Below, in pieces: positions 18,762 through 28,043 of a stretch of DNA of 64,000 nucleotides. The notes beneath the pieces were generated by a model that did no database searches, was not told the origin of the DNA, and saw only the letters and a list, made by a program, of their open reading frames with translations. Each line of letters opens with the position of its first letter. Position 1 is the first letter of the stretch. Source of the DNA: Bacillota bacterium (GTDB taxonomy: Bacteria; Bacillota; Dethiobacteria; DTU022); contig JAHYJM010000006.1 of NCBI GenBank assembly GCA_019428945.1, forward strand, positions 1 through 64,000. The letters run 5' to 3'. A program made the position numbers and the translations under genes.

Positions 18762-19619
18762 ATGTATCCTAATCAATTTCGCAAACTGCTATCAATCATC
18801 ATTGCTCTCTTTATATTTATAACTGTAATATTTCTTTCCGGCTGCAGCTTTTTTGAAGGCTATGTCAAATATGACGGCGGTAAGTATAAAGGTGATTTGG
18901 TTGATGGCATACCACATGGTACAGGAAAATGGATCGGTCCAGATGGAACAATTTACGAAGGGCAGCTCATAGATGGCGCTGCAGGGGGAACAGGTAAACT
19001 CACATTCCCTGACGGGCGTATCTATGAAGGGGATTTTTCTGATGGACTTCCTCATGGCAAGGGGATTGAAACCCTTCCAGATGGTGAAATCTATGAAGGC
19101 GAATGGGAAAATGGGTTGCGTCACGGCATGGGATCATATTCATTTGATGGCACTCGATATGAAGGTGAATTCATAAATGGGGTGCCAACCGGTACTGGAA
19201 AAGTTACTTTACCTGACGGAATAGTTTATATTGGCGAAGTGAAAGGCTATGTATCGCATGGAACCGGTAAAATGACATGGCCCGATGGCAGGGTTTATGA
19301 AGGTGAATGGAAAGATGGCAGCAGGGAAGGTTATGGAGTGTTAACTTTCCCCAACGGCACCCGGTATGAAGGAGAATTTGAAAATGGAGTTCCTCACGGC
19401 AGCGGAACAGAAACCTGGGTCGATGGCAGTGAATATGTCGGCGAATGGAAGGATGGGCTCAGGCACGGTATTGGAATATACACCTGGCCCGATGGTTCTG
19501 TATATGAAGGGGAATGGGCAGACGGAGACATGCACGGCCTGGCAACTTACACCGAAGCCGATGGTACCGTAAAATCGGGAGTGTGGATTAATAATGAATA
19601 CCAGGAGCAGGAAGAGTAA
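18762..19619 (+). CDS. MORN-repeat lipoprotein
   Basis: The ATG at 18762 follows GAGGTGATAAA; the track start 33 bases upstream lacks a ribosome site. The 285-residue protein has a lipoprotein signal (hydrophobic FIFITVIFLSGC lipobox, Cys about residue 27). Ten tandem MORN repeats of about 23 residues follow, each built on a core like PDGxxYEGEWxxGxxHGxG. It should be anchored to the outer face of the membrane. MORN repeats form elongated beta-hairpin rods that often bind lipids or act as scaffolds; no enzyme domain is fused here. Its neighbours, ilvE and the baeRF gene, give no clue. Function unknown. Confidence 0.88.
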   Translation: MYPNQFRKLLSIIIALFIFITVIFLSGCSFFEGYVKYDGGKYKGDLVDGIPHGTGKWIGPDGTIYEGQLIDGAAGGTGKLTFPDGRIYEGDFSDGLPHGKGIETLPDGEIYEGEWENGLRHGMGSYSFDGTRYEGEFINGVPTGTGKVTLPDGIVYIGEVKGYVSHGTGKMTWPDGRVYEGEWKDGSREGYGVLTFPNGTRYEGEFENGVPHGSGTETWVDGSEYVGEWKDGLRHGIGIYTWPDGSVYEGEWADGDMHGLATYTEADGTVKSGVWINNEYQEQEE

Positions 19620-19743
19620 GTTTTAATAAACCCTGGTAGAGTTAGAATATTTTTTGCTCCCAGTATTTACCATTCATGATAATTTCTGAGATACAGGATC
19701 TTACTTCTTACCTTTAGACCTACAAGATTCGCCGACTTACATA

Positions 19744-20901
19744 TTACCAGCGAAATACTGCAGCAACCGGGTTCGAATCAGGCATCTGGTTTAATTCAAC
19801 CACATGGACATTGCCATTGGTTAAAAAAGTTTTGGTAGCGGCAAGATCAATTAAATCCTCATTTCCGCTCTGAGATTCCTCACTTAAGCTCAGCCTTTCA
19901 GTTTCCTGATCATAATCTCCCCATTGCTGAATTCCCGGGACGACAAACAGCTCACTTACTCTGCCGTGATAAGCAGCCGGCAATATTTCCACAATATTAT
20001 TAGATGTTTTTCCTGTTCCCTTAAATTCATGATAGAGCGCTTTTGCTTCTTCCTCTTTTTCCCTGAAGAACGGTCTAACTATAGCCCAGGCCTTTTGTTG
20101 AAGCTCTTTTTCAGATTCATATTCAGGGTTCCCTTTAATAATCTCTTTATGCAAAAGCGAATACTTGCTTACTTCCCTATAGAGTGGGGCCAGGTAATCC
20201 ACACAGGCCAGAATAAGCGGTGCGCTTGTTTCAACAAGCATACTCTGAATCTCCCGGTCGATAAAACGAAAATAGTTAAGCAGCTTCTCTCTTTCGATAC
20301 TGTCAATTTCTCCACCATGGCCGTGATATACAGCGCCCCGATCACCTTCAATACCGGGAGTCCCGGTGTGAAATTGCAAGTGTTTTTCAATCAGTTCCTC
20401 GCCAATTTCAGCTTTATATTTTTCAATGATCTCTCTTAAATCTACCTCTTCAACATAAGACTGTGTACAGCGCAGCAGCCTGGCATTTTTCTGGCTGAGG
20501 GCAAGAATATAAAAAAGACCATCTGATGAAAGCAGCTTAAAGAGTGGCTTCATATGAAAAGATTTCCTTACCACAGCCATTTCTTCAAAGGGCAAAGGCA
20601 GCCTGTAAAACTGGGCAAATTCCAGCGAGATGAAGTAAGCTAATCCCTCGCTCTGATTTGCCCAGAAGTAACTGTCGCTGATTAGCTTTTTAGCCGGATT
20701 AGTGAGCTCTTTCAGTTCAGAAGTATTCATATTAATTTTTTCCAGGCGCTGCCCAGCCTCATTAAGCAAGCTTTTAAAACGGGTTGAATTTTCTTTTGCC
20801 CGTTCTCTGCCCTTCATCGTTGGCATGTAGATCGATATACTCGGTTTACCTTTACCCATCTCCAATAATAGTTCAATATCGCTCTTACTTAAATGTTCCA
20901 T
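19744..20901 (-). CDS. baeRF-family (bacterial archaeo-eukaryotic release factor-like) protein
   Basis: Protein of 385 residues resembling the bacterial eRF1-like (baeRF) families. Recognition rests on the N-terminal PSISIYMPTMKG block followed by RFKSLLNEA, the central FYILALSQKNARLLRC strand, and the C-terminal VVELNQMPDSNPVAAVFRW end. These families relate to archaeal/eukaryotic peptide release factor 1 and are linked by comparative genomics to ribosome rescue or stress hibernation, but lack firm experimental roles. No GGQ motif is visible, so peptidyl-tRNA hydrolysis of the classical type cannot be claimed. The ATG follows AAGGGAGGAATAAAAT. It is a single gene facing the MORN gene and divergent from the ABC exporter. 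Confidence 0.72.
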   Translation of the reverse strand: MEHLSKSDIELLLEMGKGKPSISIYMPTMKGRERAKENSTRFKSLLNEAGQRLEKINMNTSELKELTNPAKKLISDSYFWANQSEGLAYFISLEFAQFYRLPLPFEEMAVVRKSFHMKPLFKLLSSDGLFYILALSQKNARLLRCTQSYVEEVDLREIIEKYKAEIGEELIEKHLQFHTGTPGIEGDRGAVYHGHGGEIDSIEREKLLNYFRFIDREIQSMLVETSAPLILACVDYLAPLYREVSKYSLLHKEIIKGNPEYESEKELQQKAWAIVRPFFREKEEEAKALYHEFKGTGKTSNNIVEILPAAYHGRVSELFVVPGIQQWGDYDQETERLSLSEESQSGNEDLIDLAATKTFLTNGNVHVVELNQMPDSNPVAAVFRW

Positions 20902-21158
20902 ATTTTATTCCTCCCTTAGAAATAATAGAACATAGGCTTCAAGACTGCTTTTCAAACTGGATATTTCGGCATTGGAATTTAGATAGATAGTATTTGTAGG
21001 TTTTAAGAACTGCATCATCCTGGAATAACTATTACTATAACCTTTTTTATATTATATCTTATTGAGATGCGGCTTCAACCTTTTAAGACAAGAATATTCA
21101 AACGAATGTAAGCTGTGATAAGATGAAAGGGTTAAATTAGTTATTGAGGGTAGACACG

Positions 21159-22910
21159 ATGAAATCTTTCTGGCTTTTAAAGGACTTCTTTCGCAACAAT
21201 GTCTGGCGTTACGTGCTGGGTGTATTGTGGCTAATCATTGTTAATTCGGCACAACTGGTAATCCCCTATCTTTTAGGCTATATCACTGATCAGGTTGAAA
21301 CCGGACAGGTTGCATCTTCTGACTTGTGGAGATTCGCAGGTTATATTATGGCCATTGCAATATTGATCGTAGCCAGCCGCTATCTGTGGCGCATATATAT
21401 TATGGGTACTGCCCGTAAACTTGAATTTCACTTAAGGGATATGCTCTTTATTCACCTGCAAAAGTTATCGGCAAACTTCTACAACGAACACAAAACCGGC
21501 GACTTAATGGCACATGCCACCAATGATGTCAACGCTGTTCGGATGGCGCTGGGGCCGGGAATAATTATGCTGACCGATGCAATCTTTCTTACCATTGCCA
21601 CAGTGATTATTATGTCTCAGACGATCGACACAAGACTTACTGCCCTGGCCCTTCTGCCCCTGCCCTTCATGGCGATGCTGGTCATGTTTGCCGGCCGGAT
21701 TATTCATGTCCGTTTCAAGGCTGTTCAGGCGGCATTTTCAAACATGACCGACCGGGTCCAGGAAAACCTTTCCGGCATCCGGGTTATCAAAACTTTTGTC
21801 CAGGAAGATTCCGAAGCGAAACGGTTTGATGAAGTAGCCCGCAATCTTATCTTCAGAAATATGGATCTGGTCAGAGTATGGGGCCTTTTCATGCCGCTGG
21901 TTCAGTTTATCTCAGGTCTCAGCTACCTGATCGTTTTAGCTTACGGCGGCACCCTGGTCATTGAGGGCACAATTACTCTGGGCGCTTTCGTTGCTTTCAA
22001 TACATATCTGGCTATGCTGATCTGGCCGATGATGGCTCTGGGCTGGGTTATAAATGTTTTACAGCGGGGAGCCTCTTCCATGGAACGCCTGAAAGTTTTA
22101 CTTGAAACTGAACCTGAGATTGTAGACAGACCGGATGTAAAAGAGGTGAACCGGCTTAACGGCGATCTGGAAATACGCAACCTTCACTTCAGTTATCCCG
22201 ACGGCACTGAAGTGCTGAAAGATATAAATATCATACTTCACCGGGGCAATACACTGGCCATAATCGGGCGAACCGGCAGCGGCAAGAGCACCCTTGCCAA
22301 CCTGCTTCTGCGGCTTTACGACCCTCCTGACGGTCGGATATTTATAGACAATACCGATATAAACCAAATTCCCCTGGAGGTACTGCGCCGGGATATAGGC
22401 TATGTTCCTCAGGATCTCTTTTTGTTCTCTACCACGCTGCACGAAAATATTGCTTTTGCTGATGAGAGCTACAGCCGTGAGCAGGTGGAGGAAGCGGCCA
22501 GACTAGCCCAAATCTACGATAATATTATTGAGTTCCCTCAGAAATTTGACACCATCTCCGGTGAACGGGGCGTTACGCTCTCCGGTGGCCAGAAACAGCG
22601 AATGACCATCGCCAGGGCTTTAATCAAGAACCCGGCCCTGCTGATTTTAGACGACTGCCTCTCAGCTGTTGATACAGAAACAGAAGAAAAGATCTTGAAA
22701 GAGCTGCACCGCTTCATGTCCGGGCGATCGACTATTATTATTTCACACAGGGTTTCCACTGTGCAGGATGCTGATGAAATTGTGATTCTGGATCAAGGTC
22801 GGATTATCGAAAAAGGCACCCATGAAGAACTACTTAAAGCAGACGGCTTTTACAGGCAGCTTCACCACAAGCAGCAGCTGGAAAGATTAATTGCGGAGGA
22901 CCGCGGATGA
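21159..22910 (+). CDS. Heterodimeric ABC exporter subunit with degenerate ATPase site (BmrC/YheI-like)
   Basis: ABC exporter half-transporter, about 583 residues. An N-terminal six-helix membrane domain is followed by an ATPase domain with GRTGSGKST (Walker A), LSGGQKQR (signature) and ALLILDDCLSAVD (Walker B). The catalytic glutamate after Walker B is replaced by aspartate, as in the degenerate half of BmrCD/TM287-288-type exporters. The ATG at 21159 sits after TTGAGGGTAGACACG; the track TTG lies in that ribosome site. It overlaps the next gene by four bases (ATGA). Likely substrates are drugs or lipids, but none can be read from sequence. Confidence 0.9.
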   Translation: MKSFWLLKDFFRNNVWRYVLGVLWLIIVNSAQLVIPYLLGYITDQVETGQVASSDLWRFAGYIMAIAILIVASRYLWRIYIMGTARKLEFHLRDMLFIHLQKLSANFYNEHKTGDLMAHATNDVNAVRMALGPGIIMLTDAIFLTIATVIIMSQTIDTRLTALALLPLPFMAMLVMFAGRIIHVRFKAVQAAFSNMTDRVQENLSGIRVIKTFVQEDSEAKRFDEVARNLIFRNMDLVRVWGLFMPLVQFISGLSYLIVLAYGGTLVIEGTITLGAFVAFNTYLAMLIWPMMALGWVINVLQRGASSMERLKVLLETEPEIVDRPDVKEVNRLNGDLEIRNLHFSYPDGTEVLKDINIILHRGNTLAIIGRTGSGKSTLANLLLRLYDPPDGRIFIDNTDINQIPLEVLRRDIGYVPQDLFLFSTTLHENIAFADESYSREQVEEAARLAQIYDNIIEFPQKFDTISGERGVTLSGGQKQRMTIARALIKNPALLILDDCLSAVDTETEEKILKELHRFMSGRSTIIISHRVSTVQDADEIVILDQGRIIEKGTHEELLKADGFYRQLHHKQQLERLIAEDRG

Positions 22911-24970
22911 GCGAACCCTATAACTACCACGAAGAAGAAGCTCTGGGCATAAGCTATGATGGACGGCTGATGAAGCGACTGCTTTCCTACGCCAGGCCAT
23001 ACTGGCTGATTATTTTTGCCTGCATTATACTGTTGTTCATTGTGACTGCGGCAGAGTTGGCCAGACCGTATTTAGTCAAGATTGCCATTGATGACTATAT
23101 CACTCCCGGGCCGCTGGTAGTGTGGGAGGCCGGCAATGAACCGCAGGAAGGTATTGAATACAGGGGACGGATTTACATTCCCCAACATCGTTTAACAAAA
23201 GAATACCCCGACCGACCTATGGCTCAGATGCTAACTTATGAAGGCCGTTATTATCTTGTCGATGACTACTTGGGAGGCACTGAATATTCTGTGCGCAGAG
23301 ACGGGGTGGATCTGATCCTCGATACCGAGGCAGGCTTCTTAACAGTCAGCCCGCTTGAAGACGTGGAATACCGGGCCTTCCGCCAACCCGATCAAACCGC
23401 GCTGGTGCGGTTGGCCCTGCTCTACCTGGGTGTAATTGCACTCAGTTTCAGTCTCAATTATTTACAAATATACCTGCTGCACCGCGCAGGACAGCAGATC
23501 ATCTTCAATATCAGGCACCAGGTATTTTCCCACCTGCAGCGCCTCTCACTGCGCTTCTTCGACACCAACCCGGTGGGCCGGCTGGTAACCAGGGTTACGA
23601 ATGATACCGAAACCCTGGACCAGATGTTTACCGGCGTGGTAGTCTACCTGTTCAAGGATTTATTTATGCTGCTGGGCATTGTTATTGTCATGCTGCAGCT
23701 AAACGTTCGCCTGGCCCTGGTCAGCTTCTCTCTTATACCGGTAGTAATCATTGCCACTATAGTATTCCGCTTAAAAGCCCGGGAAGCTTACCGCGAAGTG
23801 CGGGTGCGGCTCGCCCGGATTAACTCCGCCCTGGCAGAAAACATCACCGGTGTGCGTACCGTTCAGATTTTCCACCGCATGGGAAAAAAACACCAGGAGT
23901 TTAATGATATCAACCACGCCCACTATCGGGCCAGCTTCAGGGAATTAAAAATCTTTGCCGTGTTTCGCCCATTTATTGACCTGATTTACTTTCTGGCCCT
24001 GGCCCTGCTGATCTGGTATGGGGGGGGTAGCGTGGTCCAGGGTCTGATTCCCTTTGGAGTGCTCTACGCTTTTATCCAGTATTTAGAAATGTTTTTCCGC
24101 CCCATTAATGATATGGCTGAGAAATATAACATCATGCAGTCGGCGATGGCTTCATCGGAAAGAATTTTTCAACTTTTGGATACAACGGTAGATACCCAAT
24201 CACCACAACAACCTGTACCGGTAAAGGTCAAGGGTAGAATTGAATTTTGCAATGTTTGGTTCGCCTACAACCCAGGTGAGTGGGTACTCAGGGATGTCAG
24301 CTTCACCATTGAAAAAGGGCAGACCGTGGCTTTTGTAGGAGCAACCGGTGCCGGAAAAACATCAATTATAAATCTGATCAGCCGTCTTTACGACATTCAA
24401 AAAGGACAAATTCTGATTGATGGTGTGGATATAAAAGAGATCGATCTTGATCAGCTGCGCAAAAATGTAGCTGTCGTCCTCCAGGACGTTTTTATGTTCA
24501 GCGGCACGATTGCCGACAATATTCGCCTGAACAGTGATATTGACGATCAACAGATCCGGCATATTGCCGAGGCGGTTGATGCTCACCGCTTTATCAGCAG
24601 ACTGCCCCGGGATTATGAAAGTGAAGTTAAGGAGCGGGGCGCAACCATGTCCGCCGGTCAGAGGCAACTGCTTGCCTTTGCCCGGGCCCTGGCCTTTAAA
24701 CCTAAAATTTTGATCTTAGACGAAGCAACCGCCAATATCGATACAGAAACTGAGCAGGTTATTCAGAAGGCTATGAAGACAATTTCCCGGGGACGAACCA
24801 CTCTGGTTGTTGCTCACCGCCTTTCCACCATTCAGTCCGCCGATAAAATTATTGTGATGCACAAGGGAAAATTACGGGAGGAGGGCAACCACCAGCAACT
24901 ACTGGCCAGGGGCGGATACTACTACAATTTATATCAGCTCCAGTACAAGGAGCAGGAGGCAAGCCAGTAG
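22907..24970 (+). CDS. Heterodimeric ABC exporter subunit with canonical Walker B (BmrD/YheH-like)
   Basis: Partner half-transporter of 687 residues. An insertion of about 110 residues between the first two membrane helices (roughly residues 55-165, rich in Gly, Tyr and charged residues) matches the extra extracytoplasmic domain of the YheH/BmrD group. The ATPase domain has GATGAGKTS, MSAGQRQ (glycine replaced by alanine in the signature) and ILILDEATANID with the catalytic glutamate. The noncanonical signature and the partner's missing glutamate together define one degenerate and one competent ATP site. It is translationally coupled to the upstream subunit. Confidence 0.9.
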   Translation: MSEPYNYHEEEALGISYDGRLMKRLLSYARPYWLIIFACIILLFIVTAAELARPYLVKIAIDDYITPGPLVVWEAGNEPQEGIEYRGRIYIPQHRLTKEYPDRPMAQMLTYEGRYYLVDDYLGGTEYSVRRDGVDLILDTEAGFLTVSPLEDVEYRAFRQPDQTALVRLALLYLGVIALSFSLNYLQIYLLHRAGQQIIFNIRHQVFSHLQRLSLRFFDTNPVGRLVTRVTNDTETLDQMFTGVVVYLFKDLFMLLGIVIVMLQLNVRLALVSFSLIPVVIIATIVFRLKAREAYREVRVRLARINSALAENITGVRTVQIFHRMGKKHQEFNDINHAHYRASFRELKIFAVFRPFIDLIYFLALALLIWYGGGSVVQGLIPFGVLYAFIQYLEMFFRPINDMAEKYNIMQSAMASSERIFQLLDTTVDTQSPQQPVPVKVKGRIEFCNVWFAYNPGEWVLRDVSFTIEKGQTVAFVGATGAGKTSIINLISRLYDIQKGQILIDGVDIKEIDLDQLRKNVAVVLQDVFMFSGTIADNIRLNSDIDDQQIRHIAEAVDAHRFISRLPRDYESEVKERGATMSAGQRQLLAFARALAFKPKILILDEATANIDTETEQVIQKAMKTISRGRTTLVVAHRLSTIQSADKIIVMHKGKLREEGNHQQLLARGGYYYNLYQLQYKEQEASQ

Positions 24971-25097
24971 TACGAAGCAGCGAGACTGGATGCCTGCTTG
25001 CATATCTTTGTTTAACAGCTATCGATTTTACCTCTGCCATCTGTTAAGCTGACCTACATGTTAAAATGGTCAGTTCCACTTACTTGGCCTTAAGCTG

Positions 25098-26054
25098 CTA
25101 ATCTTGATCACCTTGAAGTTCCACGAAACTGCCATGCACCCAACCTTCAATTCCTTCAGGAGTAACCACCTCCAACCAGGCACCTTCTGAGCCGGTTACT
25201 TCCAGGACGGTTCCCGAACGAAGGACATCTACGATCAGGTAGGTAATTTCCGGCCCTCTTCTTAAGTTCAGGTTGTCGGGGCCGGTGCTTACCACAACTT
25301 GATCCCCGGGTTTTGGAACTGCTGGTTGATCAACCAGTACCGCATGATCTTCAATAATGGCTGCTGCCCGGTTTAGGTTTTCGGGATAAGCCAGCTTCTC
25401 AATAAGAACACCGCTTTCTCTGTTCTCAACAGCTACTGTTACCTCCGGGGTTAAATCTGCGGCATTAAGATACTGGAAGTATAAGGCCAGCATAAACAGT
25501 TCCGAGGCGGTAACCAGGGCTTTGTTACTTCGCTCCGGGTTCACAACCAGGTAAAAATCTTTATAGGCGCTGTCAGAGCTGATACTGACAACCTCGGGAT
25601 GCTCTCCCTGATCATTTATAGCAGCAATTTTATCTGTTAGGTTATTTTCCGTTTCCACAAGCAGACTGTTTTTAACTTCAGTAGTCATAGTAAAGACTAA
25701 GAAGTCTCCCTCAATGGGTGTAACTTCAATAACACCATGCTCCCCGACAGCCCTTGCGGATACTTCTTCAAGATCCTGTCCGGCGAAAAGTGCTTCCGGC
25801 AAAATAATCTGTATAGTTTTCACCTCGGAAGAAAATAAGCCATCCAACCAGCCGGGCAGCCTAATCAAATTGCGGCTGCTAAGAAACCCGACTGCACCTG
25901 CTCCCACAATCAATATTATCGCAAGAACAAGAGGAAAGATCCATTTGTTTCCCTTAACTTCCAGCTCGTCTTTCTTAAGTCTTCTTGGTTGATAGAGATT
26001 TTCGTTATCAACTTTCTCTTCAAATTTTTCACGGTACTTTTCAATATCATCCAT
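25098..26054 (-). CDS. Membrane-anchored SH3b-domain protein
   Basis: About 318 residues from the ATG at 26054, which follows AGGTGATATAT; the track GTG lies inside this ribosome site. A cytoplasmic charged N-terminus of about 35 residues precedes one membrane helix (WIFPLVLAIILIVGAGAVGF). The extracytoplasmic region has a middle section with GerMN-like spacing and a C-terminal bacterial SH3 domain (LNLRRGPEITYLIVDVLRSG, ending GIEGWVHGSFVEL). SH3b domains commonly bind peptidoglycan. A role in envelope maintenance or sporulation is possible but not shown. It is convergent with the ABC exporter and divergent from the diguanylate cyclase. Confidence 0.78.
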   Translation of the reverse strand: MDDIEKYREKFEEKVDNENLYQPRRLKKDELEVKGNKWIFPLVLAIILIVGAGAVGFLSSRNLIRLPGWLDGLFSSEVKTIQIILPEALFAGQDLEEVSARAVGEHGVIEVTPIEGDFLVFTMTTEVKNSLLVETENNLTDKIAAINDQGEHPEVVSISSDSAYKDFYLVVNPERSNKALVTASELFMLALYFQYLNAADLTPEVTVAVENRESGVLIEKLAYPENLNRAAAIIEDHAVLVDQPAVPKPGDQVVVSTGPDNLNLRRGPEITYLIVDVLRSGTVLEVTGSEGAWLEVVTPEGIEGWVHGSFVELQGDQD

Positions 26055-26236
26055 ATATATCACCTGACCTTCGATATTGTATCGAAATGTACATGATAGA
26101 ACAATTATTTTCAGTCACATTAATTTATTCGTGATGATTTTATAAAGCCCTTGATCTTTTCTGTTATTTTATTAAGAACAGGCCAGAAAACAATGCCGGG
26201 GATAGAAGCGGTCGGAAACACAGGATGACGAACTGC

Positions 26237-26265
26237 TTGCGCGAATATACTTTAGAATATAAAAT
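26237..26265 (+). promoter_or_regulatory. Candidate promoter for the diguanylate cyclase gene
   Basis: TTGCGC (26237-26242), a 17-base spacer and TAAAAT (26260-26265) lie 60 bases upstream of the ATG. The -35 is weak. Confidence 0.35.
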
Positions 26266-26324
26266 CATGTCATGCAAATCTAATCACGAAAGAATAGCAC
26301 TCACATCTGGAGAGAAGGCATAAT

Positions 26325-27875
26325 ATGATTTATATAACCATAACTGTTTACCTTTTTTTTGCAGTTTTGTTGACGGTTTATATCGCAACTTACACTTATA
26401 CCAAAGGAAAATCTACTTTAACAAAAATATTTACAGCCATGAGTTTTTGTTTAAGTGTTTATCTATTTGGATATCTCATGGAACTTAATAGTACCAGCCT
26501 TGAACAGATGCACTTTTGGAATCAGATTCAATATTTAACCCTACCCTTTTTCCCCTCTTTCTGGCTTGCCGTATCCCTTCTTTATACTAATAATAGCCGG
26601 GCTGTTATGCGCCCTGTGATCATTGGAGCGATTTTTTTTATACCTATTATCACATTTTTTGTTAGATTAACCAACGATTATCATCACCTGTACTATAGCT
26701 CAATGACATTAAATAACGCTTACGGCCTCTCTATAATGCAATTGGAAAAAGGAATTTGGTATTTATTGCATAGTGCCTATTTGGCGCTGATTTATTTCTT
26801 TACTGCCATAGTTTATCTCAAATATTCCAGAAAAGCCGCTAATCCAACCATAAGCCAATATAAATCAATCATTATTGGTATTACACTACCATTTGTTGGC
26901 CTCATTCTGATTGTAGTAGATGCCGGCAGGATAGGAATTGATTATGCTGCATTGCTAATGCCCATTGCCCTTCTTTTCCTCGCACTGGCTGTCTTTAAAT
27001 TTGATTTTTTAAAACTAAAAACCCTGGCCAGGGAAACTGTTTTTGAAAATAGCGCTGATGCCATGATTCTCCTTAATACAGATAACATATTGATAGATTA
27101 TAATCCCGCTGCCGCTGAGATCTTTTGGGAGCTTAAGGTGAATGTGAAAGGTGAATCAATTAACAATATCCTTAAAAACCACCCTGATTTTTTGCAAGCA
27201 TATAAAACCGGTAAGATAAAAGATCTGCAACTCGACACAGGAAAATACTATGAAATGAAAGTCATAAAAGCTGGGAACGATTCATTAAATACATTTGGAT
27301 ATTTGATTTCGCTAACAGATATAACTGCCAGAAATATCGCCCGGGAAAAACTAATTCAGCTTGCCACAACAGACGAGCTAACAGGGCTAAGTAATCGCAG
27401 ACATTTTATAAATCTTGCTACACAAGAATTTGACCGGGCGAAAAGATATGGAGAAACATTTTCCATCCTTATGATTGATATTGACTATTTTAAATCTATT
27501 AATGATACTATTGGGCATTCAGGAGGAGACGCAATATTAAGGGAGTTTGGCCTTATAATGAATTCATTCTTCCGAAGCACAGATTTTGCAGGTCGTTTAG
27601 GGGGTGAAGAGTTTGCAATCATATTGCCCAAACTAAACATTGATAGCGCTCATCGTGTGGCAGAGAAATTCCGAAAAGAAATTGCCAAAGCAATATTAGT
27701 ATATGAAAATAACGAATTAAGTTTTACTGTCAGTCTGGGTATAGCAGCTTATAGTGACGGGCTTGAAAACTTTGAACAGCTCGTCAAGTTAGCCGATCAA
27801 AGCCTCTATGAAGCGAAGCGTCGTGGGAGAAACTGTACTGTAGCTTCTGACCCTAAACAACCCTTTAATCTCTGA
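26325..27875 (+). CDS. Membrane-bound diguanylate cyclase (7TM sensor, PAS, GGDEF)
   Basis: Protein of 516 residues. Residues 1-230 contain about seven hydrophobic segments of the kind found N-terminal to sensor kinases (7TM-HisK type). A PAS-like segment follows (ARETVFENSADAMILLNTDN, then LISLTDITARNIAREKL). The C-terminal GGDEF domain has the active-site motif GGEEF and an RSTD inhibitory site five residues upstream. It should make cyclic-di-GMP from two GTP and be product-inhibited. The start ATG follows GAGAGAAGGCATAAT. The neighbouring GGDEF/HD-GYP gene, convergent with it, may degrade the same messenger. Confidence 0.9.
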   Translation: MIYITITVYLFFAVLLTVYIATYTYTKGKSTLTKIFTAMSFCLSVYLFGYLMELNSTSLEQMHFWNQIQYLTLPFFPSFWLAVSLLYTNNSRAVMRPVIIGAIFFIPIITFFVRLTNDYHHLYYSSMTLNNAYGLSIMQLEKGIWYLLHSAYLALIYFFTAIVYLKYSRKAANPTISQYKSIIIGITLPFVGLILIVVDAGRIGIDYAALLMPIALLFLALAVFKFDFLKLKTLARETVFENSADAMILLNTDNILIDYNPAAAEIFWELKVNVKGESINNILKNHPDFLQAYKTGKIKDLQLDTGKYYEMKVIKAGNDSLNTFGYLISLTDITARNIAREKLIQLATTDELTGLSNRRHFINLATQEFDRAKRYGETFSILMIDIDYFKSINDTIGHSGGDAILREFGLIMNSFFRSTDFAGRLGGEEFAIILPKLNIDSAHRVAEKFRKEIAKAILVYENNELSFTVSLGIAAYSDGLENFEQLVKLADQSLYEAKRRGRNCTVASDPKQPFNL

Positions 27876-27943
27876 TGTATCTATACCTAATCTTTCAGGG
27901 AGTGCAGCTAAATCCCAACATGATTCAACTCAAGGAGTAAAGC

Positions 27944-28043
27944 ATGGAAGGACGCTAATTTTCTGTTATTGCTGTTGTCAACATGTGTTGCTATTGGTTT
28001 ATTTTGGTTCATTTCAGCTCGCTTTTGTTCAATACATAGGTAA
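27944..28043 (+). pseudogene. Possible frameshifted 5' remnant of a membrane-protein gene
   Basis: CAAGGAGTAAAGC precedes ATG 27944, but the frame stops after four codons. One base-shift away, the frame from 27954 reads ANFLLLLLSTCVAIGLFWF, a convincing membrane segment, up to a TAA at 28041. A good ribosome site plus a shifted hydrophobic start suggests a decayed gene whose body is gone. It overlaps the 3' end of the convergent gene. Chance cannot be excluded. Confidence 0.25.

Noticed and set aside
18792-19124. Antisense ORFs within the MORN gene (also 19341-19535 and plus-frame 18973-19176, 19366-19572)
   Set aside because: Repetitive DNA keeps other frames open; these are shadows.
25049-25073. 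CTGACC/GGTCAG hairpin between the ABC exporter and SH3 genes as a terminator
   Set aside because: Only six base pairs and no T-run on either strand.
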